A DNA stretch of 64,000 nucleotides from Nostoc sp. FACHB-152. Its GTDB lineage: Bacteria; Cyanobacteriota; Cyanobacteriia; Cyanobacteriales; Nostocaceae. Made by a program: the position numbers and the translations under genes. Below are positions 41,401-49,479 of this stretch, piece by piece. Below the pieces are notes generated by a model. It was not told where the DNA came from. It did no database searches and saw only the letters and a list, made by a program, of their open reading frames with translations. The stretch's first letter is position 1, and each line of letters starts with the position of its first letter. Location of the stretch: contig NZ_JACJRV010000010.1 in assembly GCF_014697475.1 (NCBI RefSeq), positions 105,269 through 169,268 on the forward strand, written 5' to 3'.

Positions 41401-41476
41401 GGACACTACTTGCTGCGATCGCCACTGCTACCAGTAGGCTGAGTAGAAGATATCGCTTACGCTTGAAATTGAACAT
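38456..41476 (-). CDS. Secreted YVTN beta-propeller / phosphoesterase (PF04185-like) protein
   Basis: 1006 residues. A signal peptide (YLLLSLLVAVAIAASSVQIV) is followed by YncE/YVTN-type propeller repeats through about residue 460 (KLYVANGNSDTISVIDTNSN is one). A phosphoesterase domain related to acid phosphatase/phospholipase C follows (KHVIYVLKENRTYDQVLGDL near residue 508, and PHDHFGD later). Likely a periplasmic or secreted phosphatase that releases phosphate from organic esters. A weak Pho-like box lies upstream. A 49-residue fragment of a paralog occurs at 62481. Confidence 0.88.
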   Translation of the reverse strand: MFNFKRKRYLLLSLLVAVAIAASSVQIVTAQLANSRVGELPEGGALLPTGQIITPAAAPGSTFARLATGLRADNNADAAEAVTTALSPDGQTLLVLTSGYNQNFRDQNTGADLTYPVLDPATGQPTSTTTRKAEWVFVFDVSSGKLVKRQQINIPNTYNGLAWAKDGSRFYVSGGIDDRVYVYTANGSQFVPDAPFILLGHNPNQTAPFPTYNGGLLKDTPANAAATGAVVAGLAVSQDGNTLVAANFENDSISLVNTANRQVTQEIKFVKPGDKIATGEFPFDVAIKNTNSAAGKVFVSSQRDDEVVAVDIASGTITRIPVGSQPNNIQLSADQKKLYVANGNSDTISVIDTNSNSVVQTISLSRPKDKYKGANPNSIALSPDGRTLYTTLGGENAVAVVDLRSGQVAGRIPTGWYPNSVSVSQDGKKLFVVNAKSNSGPNPSQSRTTPAGEARNTTFRNEYNWALEKAGIAVIPVPNGSTLASLTRQVDRNNGFDNRRPDRTMRFLQGKIKHVIYVLKENRTYDQVLGDLPIGNGDPALTLLPEPISPNHHKLALDFVTFDNFYDSGESSGVGWNWSTYGRTTDYTEKTQSVLYGNAGFNGLTYDYEGTNRNINIALPQTNSNPSQFNARVTGVLDPSGQSSILPGTKDVNAPIGDGELSANAVGGYLWDAALRAGKTVRNYGFYTDGNYSTSQADATKPDPTNPLYIPISPTPAADNIQQAVAAKNVLLDKTDNYFRGYDMKNSDVYLYNEFVRDIDKYLANNTLPNLTMVRLPHDHFGDFNNAVAGLNTVPLQMADNDYAVGLLVEKISKSPVWKETAIVILEDDCQNGPDHVDSHRSVAYIISPYTKRKALVSTNYNTVSIVRTMEDLLGIGYLGMNDANAKPMSDAFTREPNFTPYTAVVPGNLCTAPVDPNLVPACKDPNVQKTAALPSLHNKEWWAQATKDFYFEVEDKLDPEKFNRVLWSGIKGENIPYPTERSHADLRQNRAQLLAKSESISTQPH

Positions 41477-41528
41477 TAGCTGTTCTCAGATTAAATTTTT
41501 TGCCTACGCAGCCAATACTTCTATTTTC

Positions 41529-41558
41529 TGGTTAAGAACACAGTAAGAGGAGGTTACT
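41529..41558 (-). promoter_or_regulatory. Possible weak Pho box upstream of the phosphoesterase
   Basis: On the minus strand, AGTAACCT, CTTACTGT and CTTAACCA are spaced by 3 bp each. One unit fits the YTTAAYYW consensus fully, the others partly. It lies 53-82 bp before the start at 41476. Confidence 0.35.
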
Positions 41559-41584
41559 TAAAGAGTGTTTGCTCTTGACATTAC

Positions 41585-42325
41585 CTAACCGATCGCTTCT
41601 TCGGGTTTTTGTAAGCTAACTCGCCACCGCCAAATTGCCGAAGCACTTGCCATACCTACACCCCAAGCTAAAGGCAATCCAATAATTGCCCAATGACCAC
41701 CAGGCCATTCCACATTCAATCCTGCACCCAACCAATAAGTACCAAATCCCATCAGCAGCATTGCAGCGACAAATTTCATGGGTTTAACTGGTACTTGTTG
41801 GAGTGGTGTTCTAAATAAAAAGGCTAACACCAATAAACCAAATGTCGCCAAACCAGCACCACTAATTGCTTCTAGCCATTGACTTTCGGCAGCACCTAAA
41901 GTTACAACTGCGATCGCTACTTCTACACTATCTAACAACGCACCTTTAAAGGTGGTGACAACAGCAAACCAATTCCAGCCAGATTGATTTTCATCTTTGG
42001 CTAGTTGTTCTTCTAAACTATCTTCCCCGCCACCTTTACGCTTTTTGGGAAGACCAGCATAATATCTAACTATAGAACGCGTCCACTTTTGACCAAACAG
42101 TAATAATAAAACTCCCGCCACAATTCTGAGAATATCTACAGGAATCAGCGTCAAACTTTTGCCCAATACCAGAGATAGCAGTAATGTTAAGGCAATACCA
42201 CCGCCTGAGCCTACCAAGGCATTACGCCAACCTGCTAATCTGCCGACAACAATGACTATACCCAGAATTTCGACTAATTCAATTAAAGAGCTTGCAAAAC
42301 TAGCTAAAACAATTTCCCAATTCAT
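41585..42325 (-). CDS. COG4280-type membrane protein in the iron-uptake operon
   Basis: 246 residues with about six helices. Conserved acidic membrane residues occur in the first helix (SLIELVEILGIVIVV) and near DSVEVAIAVVTLG, reminiscent of metal-binding glutamates in iron permeases, though I do not claim homology. Its ATG overlaps the FutC stop by 4 bp (ATGA), which ties it to iron transport. Function unknown. Confidence 0.7.
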   Translation of the reverse strand: MNWEIVLASFASSLIELVEILGIVIVVGRLAGWRNALVGSGGGIALTLLLSLVLGKSLTLIPVDILRIVAGVLLLLFGQKWTRSIVRYYAGLPKKRKGGGEDSLEEQLAKDENQSGWNWFAVVTTFKGALLDSVEVAIAVVTLGAAESQWLEAISGAGLATFGLLVLAFLFRTPLQQVPVKPMKFVAAMLLMGFGTYWLGAGLNVEWPGGHWAIIGLPLAWGVGMASASAIWRWRVSLQKPEEAIG

Positions 42326-43440
42326 AATGTTTTTTGTTGACTGTTGACTGATGACTGTTGACCGATGACTGATGACTGTTGACTGATGACTGTTGACTGA
42401 CTGTTGAATAACTTTAAGTTTGCTGTTTCTGCAATTGAGAGATTTACTTGTGTACCAACTGGTAAAGCGATGCTGGCTGGTGTTCTGGCATACAACTTTT
42501 TGCCGGAGGGGGTATACAAGCTATATCGGTATTCATGTCCTAAAAAGAAACGTGCCTGAATTTTCATTTCACCATCGCTAGCTGGATGCAAAATGATATC
42601 CTCTTCGCGGATCATTAAATCTCCTTGATCATGAGAAATCTGATTTTTTAAGGCAAAACAGCCAATCTCTGTTAACCAGCAATTTCTTTGCAAATGTGCT
42701 GGCAAAAAGTTGGCTTGGGTGACAAACTCGGCGACGAAGCGGGAAGCTGGTTGAGTGTAAATTTCTTCTGGTGTGCCTAATTGCTCTAATTTACCATGTT
42801 GCATTACCGCCACTTGGTCAGCGATCGCTAAAGCTTCTTGTTGGTCATGGGTAACAAAAATAGCTGATATACTTTGATGTTTGAGAATGGCTAAAACTTC
42901 CTCGCGCAATTTCAGCCGTACTTGTAAATCTAGATTGCTCAAGGGTTCATCTAATAATAGAAGCTTTGGCTGGGGAGCTAAAGCACGGGCGAGGGCTACG
43001 CGTTGTTGTTGTCCGCCAGATAATTCATGCGGGTAGCGGTTTTCTAAACCTGGGAGTCTGACTAGTGTTAGTAACTCTGCAACTCGTTGACTACGTTCGC
43101 TTTTTTTCGCCCTTCGCAAACCAAAGCCAATATTCTCAGCCACCGTTAAATGCGGAAATAAAGCATAATCTTGAAACAGCATTCCTACATGGCGTTGTTC
43201 TGGTGGTAGCCAATGACTATTACCAGCAACTAATTGTCCAGCAATTTCTACAGTTCCCACTTGTGGCGACTCAAACCCAGCAATAATTCGTAGGAGTGTA
43301 GTTTTCCCGCATCCAGAAGGCCCCAATAACCCCAACACATCCCCTGGTGCTAACGCCAAACTCATTTTATCTACCGCAGGCGCAGTCATTTGAGCAAACT
43401 TGAGGGTGACATTCTCCAACTTTAATATTGCTGATGTCAT
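42322..43440 (-). CDS. futC: Ferric iron ABC transporter ATPase (FutC/FbpC type)
   Basis: 372 residues. Walker A GPSGCGKTT, signature LSGGQQQRVALARAL, Walker B LLLLDEPLSNLD and the H-loop VTHDQQEAL are present, with a C-terminal TOBE-like domain. It powers ferric iron import with the FutB-like permease upstream. The last ~22 residues (SQSTVISQQSSVIGQQ and following) are written by the 7-bp repeats at 42335-42408 and are not part of the family. Confidence 0.9.
   Translation of the reverse strand: MTSAILKLENVTLKFAQMTAPAVDKMSLALAPGDVLGLLGPSGCGKTTLLRIIAGFESPQVGTVEIAGQLVAGNSHWLPPEQRHVGMLFQDYALFPHLTVAENIGFGLRRAKKSERSQRVAELLTLVRLPGLENRYPHELSGGQQQRVALARALAPQPKLLLLDEPLSNLDLQVRLKLREEVLAILKHQSISAIFVTHDQQEALAIADQVAVMQHGKLEQLGTPEEIYTQPASRFVAEFVTQANFLPAHLQRNCWLTEIGCFALKNQISHDQGDLMIREEDIILHPASDGEMKIQARFFLGHEYRYSLYTPSGKKLYARTPASIALPVGTQVNLSIAETANLKLFNSQSTVISQQSSVIGQQSSVNSQQKTL
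42335..42408. repeat. STRR heptamers forming the C-terminal coding end of futC
   Basis: About ten TTGACTG/ATGACTG units lie inside the futC frame, encoding a Ser/Gln/Val-rich tail, and end at the start codon of the downstream membrane gene. Confidence 0.85.
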
Positions 43441-43582
43441 TGAATCTTCCTTTTGGTTGAAAAAAGGGTGTGGGGGTTTAGGGGTTTAAGGGTTTAGGAA
43501 TATGGGAGGCAAAGCGAGATAGGAAGATGTTGGTTTTCATGAAACTGTTGTGGTTTAGAACTAAAAATTTTAGGTTATGAGT

Positions 43583-43719
43583 CAATACGGTTCAGTTAGT
43601 GAAATTCAAACATTGAAGATCCCCCTAAATCCCCCTTAAAAAGGGAGACTTCAAGAGTATGATTCCCCCCTTTTTAAGGGCAGGCTCAAGGGGATAAAAA
43701 CCTTAACTGAACTGTATTG
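43583..43719. mobile_element. 137-bp MITE-like element with target duplication
   Basis: Terminal inverted repeats CAATACGGTTCAGTTA (43583) and TTAACTGAACTGTATTG (ends 43719) enclose nested CCCCCTAAATCCCCCTT-type arms. Flanks GGTTATGAGT (left) and GGTTATAAGT (right) look like a 10-bp target duplication with one mismatch. No coding frame, so movement in trans. Confidence 0.75.
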
Positions 43720-43721
43720 GG

Positions 43722-44036
43722 TTATAAGTGAGAAACTTCGAGTTTCAAGTGAGAATGTTCAGCTTCAAAACGAGAAACTTCAGGTTCTAAGTGAGAACTT
43801 TTGAGTTCAGAACAAGAATGTTCAGCTTCAAAACGAGAAATTTCAGGTTCTAAGTGAGAACTTTCGAGTTCAGAACAAGAATACTCAGGTTCAAAACGAA
43901 AAACTTCGGGTTCTAAGTGAGAACTTTCGAGTTCCAAGTGAGAATGTTCAGCTTCAAAACGAGAAACTTCAGGTTGTAAGGCTGAAACTTGAAGTTCTGA
44001 TGCTGACAGTTGAAATTCTAAAGCTAAAATTTTCAT
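43722..44036 (-). CDS. Possible heptad-repeat peptide (tandem-repeat ORF)
   Basis: 104 residues from ATG 44036 with no stop in 14 repeats. The peptide runs in 7-residue units such as FEAEHSH, LELESSH and LEPEVSR, acidic and possibly coiled coil. It lies in the FutB-FutC gap on the operon strand. It could be a translated gene or simply an open tandem repeat; there is no clear ribosome site, so confidence is low. Confidence 0.35.
   Translation of the reverse strand: MKILALEFQLSASELQVSALQPEVSRFEAEHSHLELESSHLEPEVFRFEPEYSCSELESSHLEPEISRFEAEHSCSELKSSHLEPEVSRFEAEHSHLKLEVSHL
43735..44029. repeat. Tandem array of 14 diverged 21-bp units
   Basis: Units alternate among GTTCAGCTTCAAAACGAGAA, CTTCAGGTTCTAAGTGAGAA and TTTCGAGTTCAGAACAAGAA types (each 21 bp), giving a 63-bp higher-order repeat in places. 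The minus strand is open throughout; the plus strand reads heptads like VQLQNEK and LQVLSEN with one stop. Confidence 0.9.
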
Positions 44037-44097
44037 CTCTGGTTGTCTTCTTTGCTCCTCTGCTCTCCTGCTTTCTGCTCCTCTACTCTTACTTTCC

Positions 44098-45732
44098 TCA
44101 ATCCACCTCCCTTTGCAAACTCCGGCGCACTTCTGGGATAAGTTGTTGATAGCGATTTTGAGATAACACCAAGAACGTGGAACTCATAGAAATGAATAAT
44201 ATGATTAATGCAGCCACCGATGCTTGAGTGTAAGAGACATTTTCTGTTGCTTTCCAAATTTGAGTGGCTAAGGTATCAAAGCCAATGGGAGCTAACAGCA
44301 AAGTTACAGGTAACTCTTTAATTGCTTTAAGAAATACTAATGCTGCACCTCCTAAAATTCCTGGTGTGACTAGTGGTAAGGTAATTTCTCGGAAAGTTTG
44401 CCCTGATTTTCTGCCTAAACTACGGGCTGATTCTTCTAATTGAGGATTAACTTGCAGTAGTGAACTCCGCACGGTTCCCACAGATTGGGAAAGAAATAAC
44501 ACCAAGTAAGCAAACACGAGCATCGGTAAGGTTTGATATAGCCAAGGCAGATAATTTGCTCCCCAAAATACTAGTGAAAAGGCAACTACAATTCCAGGTA
44601 AGCCAAAACCAATGTAACTACAGCGTTCAATAGCTGTAGTGATGCGGCTAGGAAAGCGCACCGCCAAGATAGCGACGGGAATAGCGCAGCAAGTAGCAGC
44701 GATCGCAGCTAATCCAGCAGCTATGATGGAGTTCCAGGCTAGTTGTGTGAGTTGTTGCCAAGCAAAAATTTGCTCTGCTTCTGGGCTAGTTAAACCTTGT
44801 ACTAACCAGAACAAGGTGACAGCGAGAGGTAACAATAAACCGAAGCTAGTGATAACTAAGCAAAACAAAATTGCTGGAATTTTCCAAACTCCCAGCTTGA
44901 TTAAAACTGGTGGAGCGTAAGATTTATGACTACGACTATAATATGTAGCCCGCGATCGCGTTTTATATTCCAGCCACAGCAACAGCAATACTAAACCCAC
45001 CAGCATTAAAGCCAGTGTCGCCGCTTGATGGCGGTCAAATGTATAGCGGTACTGCAAAAAAATTGCCCGTGTAAAGGTATCAAACCTCATCACAGAAGTT
45101 GTCCCAAAATCCTGCAAGGCATTCAGGGCTACTAATAATCCTCCGGCGACGATGGCTGGACGTAGTGCGGGTAAAGTCATCCGCCAAAAAGTTTCCCGTT
45201 GATTCCAGCCCAAACTTCTCGCTGCTTCTTCCATTGCGGGATCGATACCTTGCAAGCCAGCATGGACACTCAGCAATAAGTAGGGATAGGAAAACAGAGT
45301 TAATCCTAAAATTGCCCCTGTCCAGCCATAGATTTCTGGTAAAGCTTCCACTCCCAGAGGTTCTAGCCACAGTTGTAACCAGCTACCTTTAGGGCCGAAA
45401 GCCGCAATTAACGCAAAACTACCTACATAATCTGGTATAGCTAAGGGTAGTGTCGTAATAATGAGCCAAAATTCTCGCCAAGGTAAATCTGTTCGCAGTG
45501 TGAGGAATGCTAGAGGTACGGCGATCGCTGTTGCCAGTATAGTACTAGCAACAGCTACCCCCACACTATTAAACAAAATTTCCACTACGCGCGGACGCAA
45601 TACCAAATTCAATAACTGCTCCCCACCCACAGCAGACATCCGCATGACTAAATAAGTCAACGGCAAGGTAATTGCCACAGCAATAAACCCAGCTGTAGCT
45701 ACTAAAAATAAAGGTGGATGGGATTTAGTCAT
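44098..45732 (-). CDS. futB: Ferric iron ABC transporter permease (FutB type, two fused halves)
   Basis: 544 residues with about twelve helices, the duplicated FbpB/FutB form. Each half has an EAA loop that contacts the ATPase: EEAARSLGWNQRETFWR near residue 175 and EESARSLGRKSGQTFRE near 440. It sits between the binding protein and the ATPase. A high proportion of Leu/Ala and no frameshift are seen. Confidence 0.92.
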   Translation of the reverse strand: MTKSHPPLFLVATAGFIAVAITLPLTYLVMRMSAVGGEQLLNLVLRPRVVEILFNSVGVAVASTILATAIAVPLAFLTLRTDLPWREFWLIITTLPLAIPDYVGSFALIAAFGPKGSWLQLWLEPLGVEALPEIYGWTGAILGLTLFSYPYLLLSVHAGLQGIDPAMEEAARSLGWNQRETFWRMTLPALRPAIVAGGLLVALNALQDFGTTSVMRFDTFTRAIFLQYRYTFDRHQAATLALMLVGLVLLLLWLEYKTRSRATYYSRSHKSYAPPVLIKLGVWKIPAILFCLVITSFGLLLPLAVTLFWLVQGLTSPEAEQIFAWQQLTQLAWNSIIAAGLAAIAATCCAIPVAILAVRFPSRITTAIERCSYIGFGLPGIVVAFSLVFWGANYLPWLYQTLPMLVFAYLVLFLSQSVGTVRSSLLQVNPQLEESARSLGRKSGQTFREITLPLVTPGILGGAALVFLKAIKELPVTLLLAPIGFDTLATQIWKATENVSYTQASVAALIILFISMSSTFLVLSQNRYQQLIPEVRRSLQREVD

Positions 45733-45952
45733 TGGTCAAAAAGAAGGGTGTGGGGGGTAGGGTGTAGGGTGTAGGGGAAATTATTGGGGGCTTCCACCAC
45801 TAATTAAAGATCGCCAAATCTTTGATTGTGACGGAGGTTTCCAGTTGGCTGCGGGGCAGAGTGTACAAAAATACATTTTTCTCTCTATTCACTACACCCC
45901 ACACCCTGCACCCTAAACCCTAGTTTCAGTCAACAGTCAACCGTCAACCCCC

Positions 45953-46963
45953 CTAAATCAACCCTGCTTGTTGAATTAACGACATTGTTCCTTTAAGGTC
46001 TGATAATTTACTTAAATCGAGTTTGGGAGGTTGTAATTGCTTAATAGGTAATTGCTTTTGGGCTACAGGGATACCTGTGACTAAGGGATATTCGTAAAAA
46101 TTTTCGGTGATGAACTTTTGGGTTTCTGGTTTGAGCATATAAGCAATAAACTTTTCAGCATCACTCTGTTGGTCGGTGGTCTTGAGGACTGCTAACCCAG
46201 CGACATTAATCAAAGATCCGGCATCGCCTTTTGTATGGTGAATAGCCACAGGAAAATTAGGATTCTTTTTGGTAAAGCGATACAGATAATAGTTATTTAC
46301 TAATCCCAGAGCAATTTCGCCTCGTCCCAGAGCTTCCACGATCGCGCTATTTTTAGGGTAGGCTTTCGCACCGTTGGCTTTCATGGCTTTTAACCAGTCT
46401 AGGGTTTTTTGATCACCCTGCATCAGTCGCATTGCTGTTACGAAAGAAAGAAAAGAGCCGTTTGTCGGCGCCCAGCCAACTTTACCGCGCCATTTAGCAT
46501 CGCTCAGTTGCATTACACTTTTGGGCAGTTCGTTAGCTTTGACCAGTTTGGTATTATAGTCAATCACCCGCGCTCTGCCGGAAATGCCCACCCATTGCCC
46601 AGAAGTAGAACGAAAGCGGGGATCAACTTTGTTGAGCAATTGGTTAGGGAGAGTTACAGTCTGTCCTTCTCTAGCTACAGCACCTAAAGAACCGGCATCT
46701 TGAGCGTAAAAAACATCAGCACGGCTATTTTTGCCTTCTTCAATGAGAGCGATCGCTAATTCTGTAGAATCACCATAGCGTACCTCAATATTTAGCCCCA
46801 AATCTTTCTTCGCCTTCTCAATCAAGGGACGCATAATTTCTTCGTCCCTGCCTGAATAAACTGTCAGTGTTTTTGGGGTAGCTGCTACTGCAATTCCCAC
46901 TCCCCAACCCAAAAATACAGCCGTAATTGCAGTAAAGATTTGCCGCGCTTGATGTGAAACCAT
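45953..46963 (-). CDS. futA: Periplasmic ferric iron-binding protein (FutA/IdiA type)
   Basis: 336 residues. Signal peptide at 1-28 (TAVFLGWGVGIAVAATPKTL), then the transferrin-like fold typical of IdiA/FutA: TLTVYSGRDEEIMRPLIEK, ADVFYAQDAGSLGAVAREG and LVNNYYLYRF. The paired Tyr residues in NNYYLY are in the position of iron ligands. It lies upstream of futB with a 220-bp gap holding GGGTGTA-type heptamers and STRR. Confidence 0.9.
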   Translation of the reverse strand: MVSHQARQIFTAITAVFLGWGVGIAVAATPKTLTVYSGRDEEIMRPLIEKAKKDLGLNIEVRYGDSTELAIALIEEGKNSRADVFYAQDAGSLGAVAREGQTVTLPNQLLNKVDPRFRSTSGQWVGISGRARVIDYNTKLVKANELPKSVMQLSDAKWRGKVGWAPTNGSFLSFVTAMRLMQGDQKTLDWLKAMKANGAKAYPKNSAIVEALGRGEIALGLVNNYYLYRFTKKNPNFPVAIHHTKGDAGSLINVAGLAVLKTTDQQSDAEKFIAYMLKPETQKFITENFYEYPLVTGIPVAQKQLPIKQLQPPKLDLSKLSDLKGTMSLIQQAGLI

Positions 46964-46989
46964 TAATTAACCTCGAATTCTAAATATTG

Positions 46990-47036
46990 TTGACTGTTGA
47001 CTGTTGACTGATGACTGTTGACCGTTAACAGTTAAC
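46990..47036. repeat. STRR heptamer array upstream of futA
   Basis: TTGACTG/ATGACTG units at about seven copies, ending in the palindromic GTTAACAGTTAAC. Confidence 0.8.
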
Positions 47037-47167
47037 AAACTTCAACTTCATAGAAATGTGTAATTTAAATCTGTAGAGGATTAACGGTTGATTTTGATAA
47101 GGACAGGTTACGCCAAGGTAGTTTCTAAATTAAATTTAGAACATCCCCAGGTTAAGAGTCTTTAGTA

Positions 47168-47214
47168 ACAGTCAACAGTCATCAGTCATCAGTCATCAGT
47201 CATCAGTCATCAGT
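47168..47214. repeat. STRR heptamer array (TCATCAG) at the porin 3' end
   Basis: Six or seven TCATCAG/TCAACAG units end 5 bp before the porin stop codon at 47220. Confidence 0.85.
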
Positions 47215-47219
47215 TTTGC

Positions 47220-48860
47220 CTAGAAACTAAAAGTAGTACGCACTACACCCACATAGATATTAGGGTTGCTGCTGTTACCTTCAGGATTAAAAATAGTAAT
47301 TAACCCTGGGGTAACAGCAATGTTGTCATTCAGCTTATATCTATAAAAAGCTTCTAAATGATAGGAAATATCATCATCTTGACGGCGATTATTACCAGCT
47401 ACGAATTGATTGTCAGCAACGTAAGGCGGTACACCAAACACAATACCGCCAAAATTTCCTTCCCTACCCAAATCAGGAAAGCCTAGCTGAACAGCCCAAT
47501 GCCAAATGTCCGCATTACTTCTAGCAACAGCTGTATTCTCAGCTTGGGCATTGGTGTAGTTGCCCCAAGCCGTGACGGTAAACTTAGAACTAAGTTTGTA
47601 ATTGGCAGTGACACTATAGTTATTTACAGAAGTTCTAGCACCATTGAATGGGTTATTAGCAAAACCAGTACCAGTGCTACCTGAAACTCCACTACCTCCG
47701 GTGTAATAAGCGTTGACATAAGTAAAAGCCAAACTTAATTGTGAAAGCGGCTGAACAGTCACTTGACCTAATGCAGAGTAACTACCATTAAAAATGCCGT
47801 TACCATCACTGGGATCATTACCAACACCAGATGGCACAACGTAGCCAGCAGTTAAAGTCAGAAAATTATTAAACTTGTGATTAATAATGACACCAGGCCC
47901 TTCTGCGGCGCGATAAATTGGGTTATATCGCCCAAAACGAGACAATGCACCTGAACCACTAGAATCGAAGTTGCGACTAAGACCAGGTACTTCATCAATA
48001 TATTCCAAGCCTTCGGTTGCGACGCTCACCATTGTGGAGTCGCCTACAGGGAATCGATAAAACAAAGCCGAAACGCTGACATTATTTGATTCATTGCCAT
48101 CAAAACCTAAACGAGTTTGGTTAGTTCCGGTTACAGCCGTATTGAATGAGGTGATATTTCTCGCTTGTAACCTAACTCTAAGGCGGTCTTTACCAGTGAA
48201 GCTACTATCAAAGTTTAACCGGACGCGATCGGCAAAAATTACATTTTCATCAAGTTCTGCTCTGCTACCACCACTATTTTCGGCATCGCTGTTGATGGCT
48301 CTATCAGAACCAAACACACTAGCCAATGCAAAAACTGCTTCTCCTCGCAATTTGGTAGTTGTGGAGAATTGTTGTGATTCTATAGCAGCAGTCTGAGCTT
48401 CTAAAGCATCTACTCGACCTCGAACAGTTTGCAATTCAGAGGCATATTCTTCTTGTAGCTTTTGCAGTGTTGCTAAGTCTTCTTTATTCACCAAATCGGC
48501 TGTACTAGTGGCTATCAGTTCATTTATCCGATCTAAACAAGCATTCAAACCAGCAGCAAACTCATAGCGAGTCAAAGCACGATTACCTCGATAAGTCTGG
48601 TTAGGATAGCCTGCTATACAGCCATATCTTTCAACCAGAGATTGCAGAGCAGCAAAAGCCCAGTCTGTAGGTTGGACATCCGAAAGCTGTGAAACTGAAG
48701 TTACCTGTCCGATAATTTCAGTACTGCTAAAACTAGACGATTGATTTATTGTGGGTGCTTGATTTACAGGTACTTCAGAACTCATGGCTGGTACTGCAAC
48801 CATGAATAAGCCTAAAATTGCTGGACTCAATGATAAAGCATTTAACCAAAGCTTCTGCAC
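47220..48860 (-). CDS. SLH-domain OprB-type outer membrane porin (iron-uptake porin)
   Basis: 546 residues, GTG start with AGGA upstream. A signal peptide (LSPAILGLFMVAVPAMS) is followed by an SLH domain (about 55-115; VSQLSDVQPTDWAFAALQSL and TRYEFAAGLNACLDRINELI), a short coiled coil (EYASELQTVRGRVDALEAQT) and an OprB beta-barrel ending in VYVGVVRTTFSF-like residues with terminal Phe. Placed before the futA-B-C genes, it probably lets iron complexes through the outer membrane. Confidence 0.88.
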   Translation of the reverse strand: MQKLWLNALSLSPAILGLFMVAVPAMSSEVPVNQAPTINQSSSFSSTEIIGQVTSVSQLSDVQPTDWAFAALQSLVERYGCIAGYPNQTYRGNRALTRYEFAAGLNACLDRINELIATSTADLVNKEDLATLQKLQEEYASELQTVRGRVDALEAQTAAIESQQFSTTTKLRGEAVFALASVFGSDRAINSDAENSGGSRAELDENVIFADRVRLNFDSSFTGKDRLRVRLQARNITSFNTAVTGTNQTRLGFDGNESNNVSVSALFYRFPVGDSTMVSVATEGLEYIDEVPGLSRNFDSSGSGALSRFGRYNPIYRAAEGPGVIINHKFNNFLTLTAGYVVPSGVGNDPSDGNGIFNGSYSALGQVTVQPLSQLSLAFTYVNAYYTGGSGVSGSTGTGFANNPFNGARTSVNNYSVTANYKLSSKFTVTAWGNYTNAQAENTAVARSNADIWHWAVQLGFPDLGREGNFGGIVFGVPPYVADNQFVAGNNRRQDDDISYHLEAFYRYKLNDNIAVTPGLITIFNPEGNSSNPNIYVGVVRTTFSF

Positions 48861-49479
48861 GGATTTATCCTCACACCTGTTAGAGATTAGTTAAAAGTTA
48901 TTTTTTCCTAACATTAATTTTTCAATTGATTGATTTACTAATTAATTTGTAATTTCAAAATTCAATTGTAGAAATTTAATGTTATTCAGAAAGTCAATCT
49001 TCTCTAAGAATGATTTTTAAATCGACTTTAACAATATCAAAGCACAATTACTTACCAGAAACTAGAGGTTATCTGGAAATAAAAACAATTGTTGTTTTTA
49101 CCTATACTTAACCAAAAACATAGGTAAAGGTTAAATATTATCTGTATTTTCAGAACTCAAATATCAAGAAATAGCTAATATTTGGTTATCAACATCTTGT
49201 TTTCAGCCTTTTAAAGCAATAAAGCTGATTGAGTAGTTCCAAAACTCAAAAATATTTATCGGCTTTGCCATGAGTTAATCTTTTGTTAACTATATGTTAA
49301 CTAAAAGTCCATAAAACCTATGAATTGAAGAGAACATTAATTATATTGACGTATATATTTATTTGGCTCATTCATTAGACTGATAATTCAGCAATCTAAT
49401 CATAAATTATCCATTTCTTAATTTTTTGATAACCAAACAAGATTATCTATGTTAATCAGAGACATCTAAATGTCAAAAA
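48861..49479. other. Divergent promoter region between the iron and phn loci
   Basis: AT-rich, no gene. It contains the phn Pho box at 49274-49303. I saw no convincing Fur box by eye near the porin start, though the AT-rich sequence at 48930-48990 could hide one. Confidence 0.6.
49274..49303 (+). promoter_or_regulatory. Pho box upstream of phnC
   Basis: Three units GTTAATCT (49274), GTTAACTA (49285) and GTTAACTA (49296), with exact 3-bp spacers, fit the cyanobacterial PhoB/SphR consensus YTTAAYYW in seven of eight positions each. It lies 177 bp before the phnC start, so the locus should respond to phosphate starvation. Confidence 0.7.

Noticed and set aside
43735..44029. CRISPR array
   Set aside because: Units are contiguous 21-bp repeats without unique spacers.
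45820..45890. GC-richer block (GTTGGCTGCGGGGCAGAGTG) in the futA-futB gap as an RNA element
   Set aside because: It catches the eye but I could not build a stable conserved fold or link it to a known RNA family.
46990..47214. CRISPR-like or phage attachment repeats
   Set aside because: Seven-base tandem units without spacers; typical cyanobacterial STRR.
48861..49100. Fur box for the iron operon
   Set aside because: Many AT-rich inverted bits, none close enough to a Fur consensus to claim by eye.
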